Shown here piece after piece: positions 44,121 through 47,052 of a DNA stretch of 47,052 bases; the first letter of the stretch is position 1; each line of letters begins with the position of its first letter. This stretch comes from Bacteroidaceae bacterium (lineage in GTDB: Bacteria > Bacteroidota > Bacteroidia > Bacteroidales > Bacteroidaceae). The DNA is taken from assembly GCA_017546785.1 (NCBI GenBank), contig JAFYRW010000017.1, forward strand, positions 1-47,052, given 5' to 3'. The position numbers and the translations under genes were made by a program. The notes beneath the pieces are model-generated. The model had not been told where the DNA came from. It worked only from the letters and a program-made list of their open reading frames with translations, and searched no databases.

Positions 44121-44636
44121 ATGAGAAGGTGTCTGTTGTATATTTTTCTGTTACTCTCTTTTTCGGCTTACTCTCAGTCCTATAAAAAATCCTATGTGAT
44201 GAATGTGACTCCAGAGGGTAATCTTTACTTTATATATGATTTAAAGATGAAGAGTCAGTCGGACGATGTAAAATCCCTGAAGTTCGATTATACTTTTGTG
44301 GAATCTCGCGAGTATGTTACTCTTATGGCTACCTGTATCTCTAAAAATGCGGTCAATATCGACTCCTTGTCTATAATTCTCCCCACGGGCTGTAAATATG
44401 CCGATGCTGTCGATAGAATATATACCGACAGAAAATCGCATTGGCACACTCGCTTCCGCTGTAATATCGATTATGATTTTTGGATGAATATGTACAGCAG
44501 CGATGCTTCTTTTGAACTTGTTCTGCATAACAAGAATGGAACGCAGATAAAGTACGAAGATTCAAAAAAGGGGTGGAAGAAGAACCGGAAGAAGATGCAA
44601 TATATACAGGAGATGATTTCTGTAAATAAAGAGTGA
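44121..44636 (+). CDS. Small exported protein of unknown family
   Basis: This 171-residue protein has a signal peptide (RRCLLYIFLLLSFSAYSQS). I do not recognise the family. The mature part is rich in Lys, Asp, Tyr and Ser with alternating hydrophobic stretches (for example GNLYFIYDLKM and EYVTLMATCISKNAV), suggesting a beta-rich fold, and ends in a strongly basic region (KKGWKKNRKKMQ). It has two or three Cys in the mature part. The start codon lies only 14 bases after the TRL terminator, so expression probably depends on readthrough from the TRL gene. Its stop codon is inside the stem of the terminator shared with dnaG. Confidence 0.7.
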   Translation: MRRCLLYIFLLLSFSAYSQSYKKSYVMNVTPEGNLYFIYDLKMKSQSDDVKSLKFDYTFVESREYVTLMATCISKNAVNIDSLSIILPTGCKYADAVDRIYTDRKSHWHTRFRCNIDYDFWMNMYSSDASFELVLHNKNGTQIKYEDSKKGWKKNRKKMQYIQEMISVNKE

Positions 44637-44664
44637 GCCATTATCTTATGACTCACTCTTTTTC
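44628..44664. terminator. Bidirectional terminator between the 44121 gene and dnaG
   Basis: AAAGAGTGAG (44628-44637) pairs with CTCACTCTTT across a 14-base loop and is followed by further T. The upstream A run gives the mirror signal for dnaG. The TGA stop of the plus-strand gene is part of the stem. Confidence 0.8.
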
Positions 44665-44669
44665 TATCC

Positions 44670-46685
44670 TTACACGTTGAGTGCTGCGTTTCCGAATCCA
44701 TAGCCTTTCAGCACATTGTTGAGTATCTGTTGTGTCTCCTTGAGGAATTTGAAATTCTGCATTACCTCTAAATATCTGTTGCTGTCGTTTGCTATGGTGG
44801 GGTCTTTGAGCTTGTTCATTGTCTCTTTCAGAAGCTCGTCCACAATGCTCTGCTTGTAGGCTACGGCAAGGCGTGTCGTCTGTTCAAAGAGTACGGCCTT
44901 TTCGTTGCGCTCCTCGTTGTTACTGTTCTCGCTGAAGAATTTGCTCAGCATATATCTGTCGCCGCACAATTCGGCTGTGAGGCTCGATATTTCGTAATTC
45001 GGGTGGGCAAGGAAATGTCTCTCGGCCGAAAAGTTAGGCTCGTTGCAATATTGCACCGCCTCCTCGAATATCTGCCTGTATAGCGGGTGAGAGAATGCTA
45101 TGGCGTCGCTCTCGAATGAATAGTGTATATGCGATATTACACTCTCGGTGAACGATGGAATGCCGTTTATTTTGTCCTCGGGAACCAGCAACTCACGCTC
45201 GCCGTTACGCAGAATGAATTGTATAATGGCCTTCTCCTTGCTGTATAAAGGATTGTTCTTATAGCTCTCTATTATCTCCTGCTGTATGTTGCCGTTTGCT
45301 GGTTGCGGCTCCGCTGGTTCAATATTGCTATCGGCGGGCTGTTCGGCTCCCTGTTGCTTGCGCTTGTATATCTCTTCGGCGCGCTGCTTGCGTATCTTCG
45401 CTGTCTCCGAGACAAGCAGCTGCTCGCTTACCTTGAGCATTTCGCTGCACTTCTTTATGTACTCGCTGCGCAGAATGTCGTTGGGCACTACCGCGATACT
45501 CTTTACAACGTCGCCTATGAGGCTTGCGCGGCTTACGGGGTCGTCGCCTGCCTCGCCAAGCAGCAGATTGGTCTTGAAACGTATAAAATCGACCTTGTTG
45601 CTCTTTATATAATCCTCGACCTCCTGAGTAGAGTGGTTCTGTGCGTAGCTGTCGGGGTCTTCGCCGTCGGGCAGTAGTACCACGCTTATATTCATTCCCT
45701 CCTCCAGCAGCATATCAATTCCTCGTAACGATGCTTTGATTCCGGCCTTATCGCCATCGTAGAGCAGTGTCACGTTGTTGGTGAAGCGGTGGATGAGGCG
45801 TATCTGTCCTGTTGTGAGCGATGTTCCCGATGAGGCTACAACATTCTGTATACCCTGCTGGTGCATCGATATTACGTCTAAATATCCCTCGACCAATATG
45901 CAGTTGTCGTGCTGCATTATCGCCTGCTTCGAGAAGTATAGTCCGTACAGATGGTCGCTCTTGTGATATATCTCCGACTCGGGCGAATTGACATATTTCG
46001 CCGCCTTTGCGTTATTCTGTAGAATGCGTCCTCCGAATGCTACAACCTTGCCCGAAATTGTGTGTACGGGGAATATTACGCGGCCCCAGAAACGGTCCAC
46101 CAATTTACCATCGTCAGTTGCGTAGCATACGCCTGTCCTTGCAATTATCTCTGGATTGTATCCGGCTTTTGTCGCTGTCGATGCAAAGCAGTCGCGCTTT
46201 TCGAGTGAATATCCCAATCCGAATTTCTTTATTGTCTCGTCGCGCAGCCCTCGGTGACGGAAATAGTTCAATCCAATGGCTTTTCCCTCGTCGGTCGTGT
46301 GCAGAGTATCGGTAAAGTATTGTTGAGCATATTGGTTCACCACAAACATACTCTCGCGCATACTCTGTTCGCGCTTCTCCTCGTCGCTTAGTTCACGCTC
46401 CTTAATCTCAATATGATATTTCTTTGCTAGCCAGCGTAGAGCGTCGGGGTAGCTCAGCTGCTCGTGCTCCATTATAAAATGTACGGGCTTGCCGCCTTTG
46501 CCGCAACCGAAGCATTTCCACAGGTTCTTCGATGGAGAAACTGTGAACGACGGAGTCTTTTCGTTGTGAAAAGGACATAATCCAATCATATTTACTCCGC
46601 GTTTGCGCAGAGCAACAAAATCCGACACTACCTCTTCGACTTTGGCAGCGTCCATAATTTGTTCAATTGTGTTGCGGTCTATCAT
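44670..46685 (-). CDS. dnaG: DNA primase
   Basis: This 671-residue primase makes RNA primers for replication. The N-terminal CHC2 zinc finger is visible: Cys37, His40, Cys58 and Cys61 (LCPFHNEKTPSF and KCFGCGKGG). RNA-polymerase/TOPRIM domain motifs are FGGRILQNNAKAAKYVNSPE, CILVEGYLDVISMHQQGIQN, VVASSGTSLTTGQIRLIHR and LLYDGDKAGIKASLRGIDM. A linker rich in Gln, Pro and Ala (about 430-475) leads to a helical C-terminal region (about 480-671) expected to bind DnaB helicase. The minus-strand box TACTTTTG at 46730-46737 with TTTC 20 bases upstream is a plausible promoter. Confidence 0.96.
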   Translation of the reverse strand: MIDRNTIEQIMDAAKVEEVVSDFVALRKRGVNMIGLCPFHNEKTPSFTVSPSKNLWKCFGCGKGGKPVHFIMEHEQLSYPDALRWLAKKYHIEIKERELSDEEKREQSMRESMFVVNQYAQQYFTDTLHTTDEGKAIGLNYFRHRGLRDETIKKFGLGYSLEKRDCFASTATKAGYNPEIIARTGVCYATDDGKLVDRFWGRVIFPVHTISGKVVAFGGRILQNNAKAAKYVNSPESEIYHKSDHLYGLYFSKQAIMQHDNCILVEGYLDVISMHQQGIQNVVASSGTSLTTGQIRLIHRFTNNVTLLYDGDKAGIKASLRGIDMLLEEGMNISVVLLPDGEDPDSYAQNHSTQEVEDYIKSNKVDFIRFKTNLLLGEAGDDPVSRASLIGDVVKSIAVVPNDILRSEYIKKCSEMLKVSEQLLVSETAKIRKQRAEEIYKRKQQGAEQPADSNIEPAEPQPANGNIQQEIIESYKNNPLYSKEKAIIQFILRNGERELLVPEDKINGIPSFTESVISHIHYSFESDAIAFSHPLYRQIFEEAVQYCNEPNFSAERHFLAHPNYEISSLTAELCGDRYMLSKFFSENSNNEERNEKAVLFEQTTRLAVAYKQSIVDELLKETMNKLKDPTIANDSNRYLEVMQNFKFLKETQQILNNVLKGYGFGNAALNV

Positions 46686-46729
46686 ATATATAATAAGGTG
46701 TAACCTTTAGGCTGTTTTTAATCATTCGG

Positions 46730-46761
46730 CAAAAGTATAAATGTTTTTGTGAATAGAGAAA
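46730..46761 (-). promoter_or_regulatory. dnaG promoter (candidate)
   Basis: On the minus strand TTTC, 20 bases, then TACTTTTG (46730-46737). The -7 box is consensus; the -33 box has one mismatch. The leader would be about 40 bases. Confidence 0.5.
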
Positions 46762-46916
46762 AAAAATAGACTCTTCCTTAAAATAATTTTCAGAAAACTT
46801 TTGGGAGTTTTTTGACTTTTTGTGGGCTATTTATGCAATAGATGGTGACGAAAAAGACTACAAAACAAAGAAAAAGAAAAAAAGTTGCATTTTTTTTGAA
46901 AATTCTTATCGAAAAG

Positions 46917-46947
46917 TTTGCAGGTTTAAAAATTTGGCGTACCTTTG
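46917..46947 (+). promoter_or_regulatory. Consensus promoter at the right edge, probably of an rRNA operon
   Basis: TTTG at 46917-46920 and TACCTTTG at 46940-46947 are exactly 19 bases apart. The upstream side is very A/T-rich, like an UP element. Spacing and -7 box are the same as for tRNA-Cys. No reading frame follows before the window ends. Confidence 0.85.
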
Positions 46948-47052
46948 CACTCGCTTTCGACAACGAACGTGTTGCGACAAGCAAAGACGATCCTTGACAT
47001 CATTCCATACAGACAAAGCAGTACAACACAGAGTACTATTTTATGATAGTTA
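46948..47052 (+). other. Probable rRNA operon leader with boxA-like motif (runs off the window)
   Basis: About 100 bases of non-coding leader follow a perfect stable-RNA promoter. GATCCTTGACAT at 46989-47000 resembles the boxA used for rRNA antitermination. The flanking text (CTCGCTTTCGACAACG, then CATTCCATACAGAC) resembles 16S rRNA upstream leaders I recall from Bacteroidales. The 16S gene itself is not in the window, so this is inference. Confidence 0.55.

Overview
The window looks like a chromosomal segment of a member of the Bacteroidota, order Bacteroidales. Three things point there. Promoters are of the TTTG-N19/20-TAnnTTTG type, with perfect copies before tRNA-Cys and at the right end. 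The gene orders are typical: dnaN/exonuclease/coaBC/DUF4835/recN, and an mraZ-to-ftsZ cluster followed by yqeY. Lineage-typical families are present (DUF3127, DUF4835, TRL lipoprotein, PASTA-tailed FtsI, pseudoprotease-TPR protein). I cannot assign a genus. The content is mostly core housekeeping. I see no prophage, CRISPR array, restriction or defence island, or conjugative module; the only mobile DNA is a small transposase remnant at the left edge.

Layout. (1) 1-600: transposase remnant whose start codon lies in a long hairpin, with a boxA-like motif upstream. (2) 619-1047: a DUF3127 protein with an SSB-like acidic tip, on the minus strand and ending at a strong palindromic terminator. (3) 1394-9535, plus strand: dnaN, a DEDDh exonuclease, coaBC fused in frame to DUF4835, recN, an RlmB-type methyltransferase and an inactive-trypsin/TPR protein. 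(4) 9548-10870, minus: tilS. (5) 10965-11820, plus: tRNA-Cys with its own promoter and terminator, then a nitroreductase. (6) 11976-14611, minus: gyrB, then a tRNA-Glu/rpsT unit. (7) recO (plus) ends 2 bp from yqeY (minus). (8) 15388-31160, minus: the division and cell-wall (dcw) cluster in transcription order mraZ, rsmH, ftsL-like, ftsI, murE, mraY, murD, ftsW, murG, murC, ftsQ, ftsA, ftsZ, yqeY, with many start/stop overlaps and a likely MraZ operator at its head. (9) 31504-38837: secreted M28 peptidase (plus), then nhaA, a secreted bleomycin-hydrolase-like C1 peptidase and mfd (all minus). (10) 38954-43623, plus: a DPM1-like glycosyltransferase, DUF1599, a MauE/DoxX-plus-thioredoxin-like membrane protein, tpiA, a SPOR protein and folE, closed by a terminator. 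(11) 43652-44664: TRL lipoprotein and a small secreted protein. (12) dnaG (minus). (13) 46917-47052: a consensus promoter and boxA-like leader that I infer belong to an rRNA operon starting just beyond the window.

How the genes work together. The dcw cluster supplies lipid II synthesis (MurC, MurD, MurE, MraY, MurG), septal polymerisation (FtsW, FtsI) and the division scaffold (FtsZ, FtsA, FtsQ, FtsL). The MurE DNPR motif predicts meso-diaminopimelate peptidoglycan. murF and ddl are not in the cluster. A second theme is DNA replication and repair: dnaN, exonuclease, recN, recO, gyrB, mfd, dnaG and the SSB-like DUF3127.

The most unusual observation is the coaBC-DUF4835 open frame. No stop codon separates the cytoplasmic coenzyme A enzyme from a normally secreted protein, and the latter's signal peptide sits in the middle of the joined frame.
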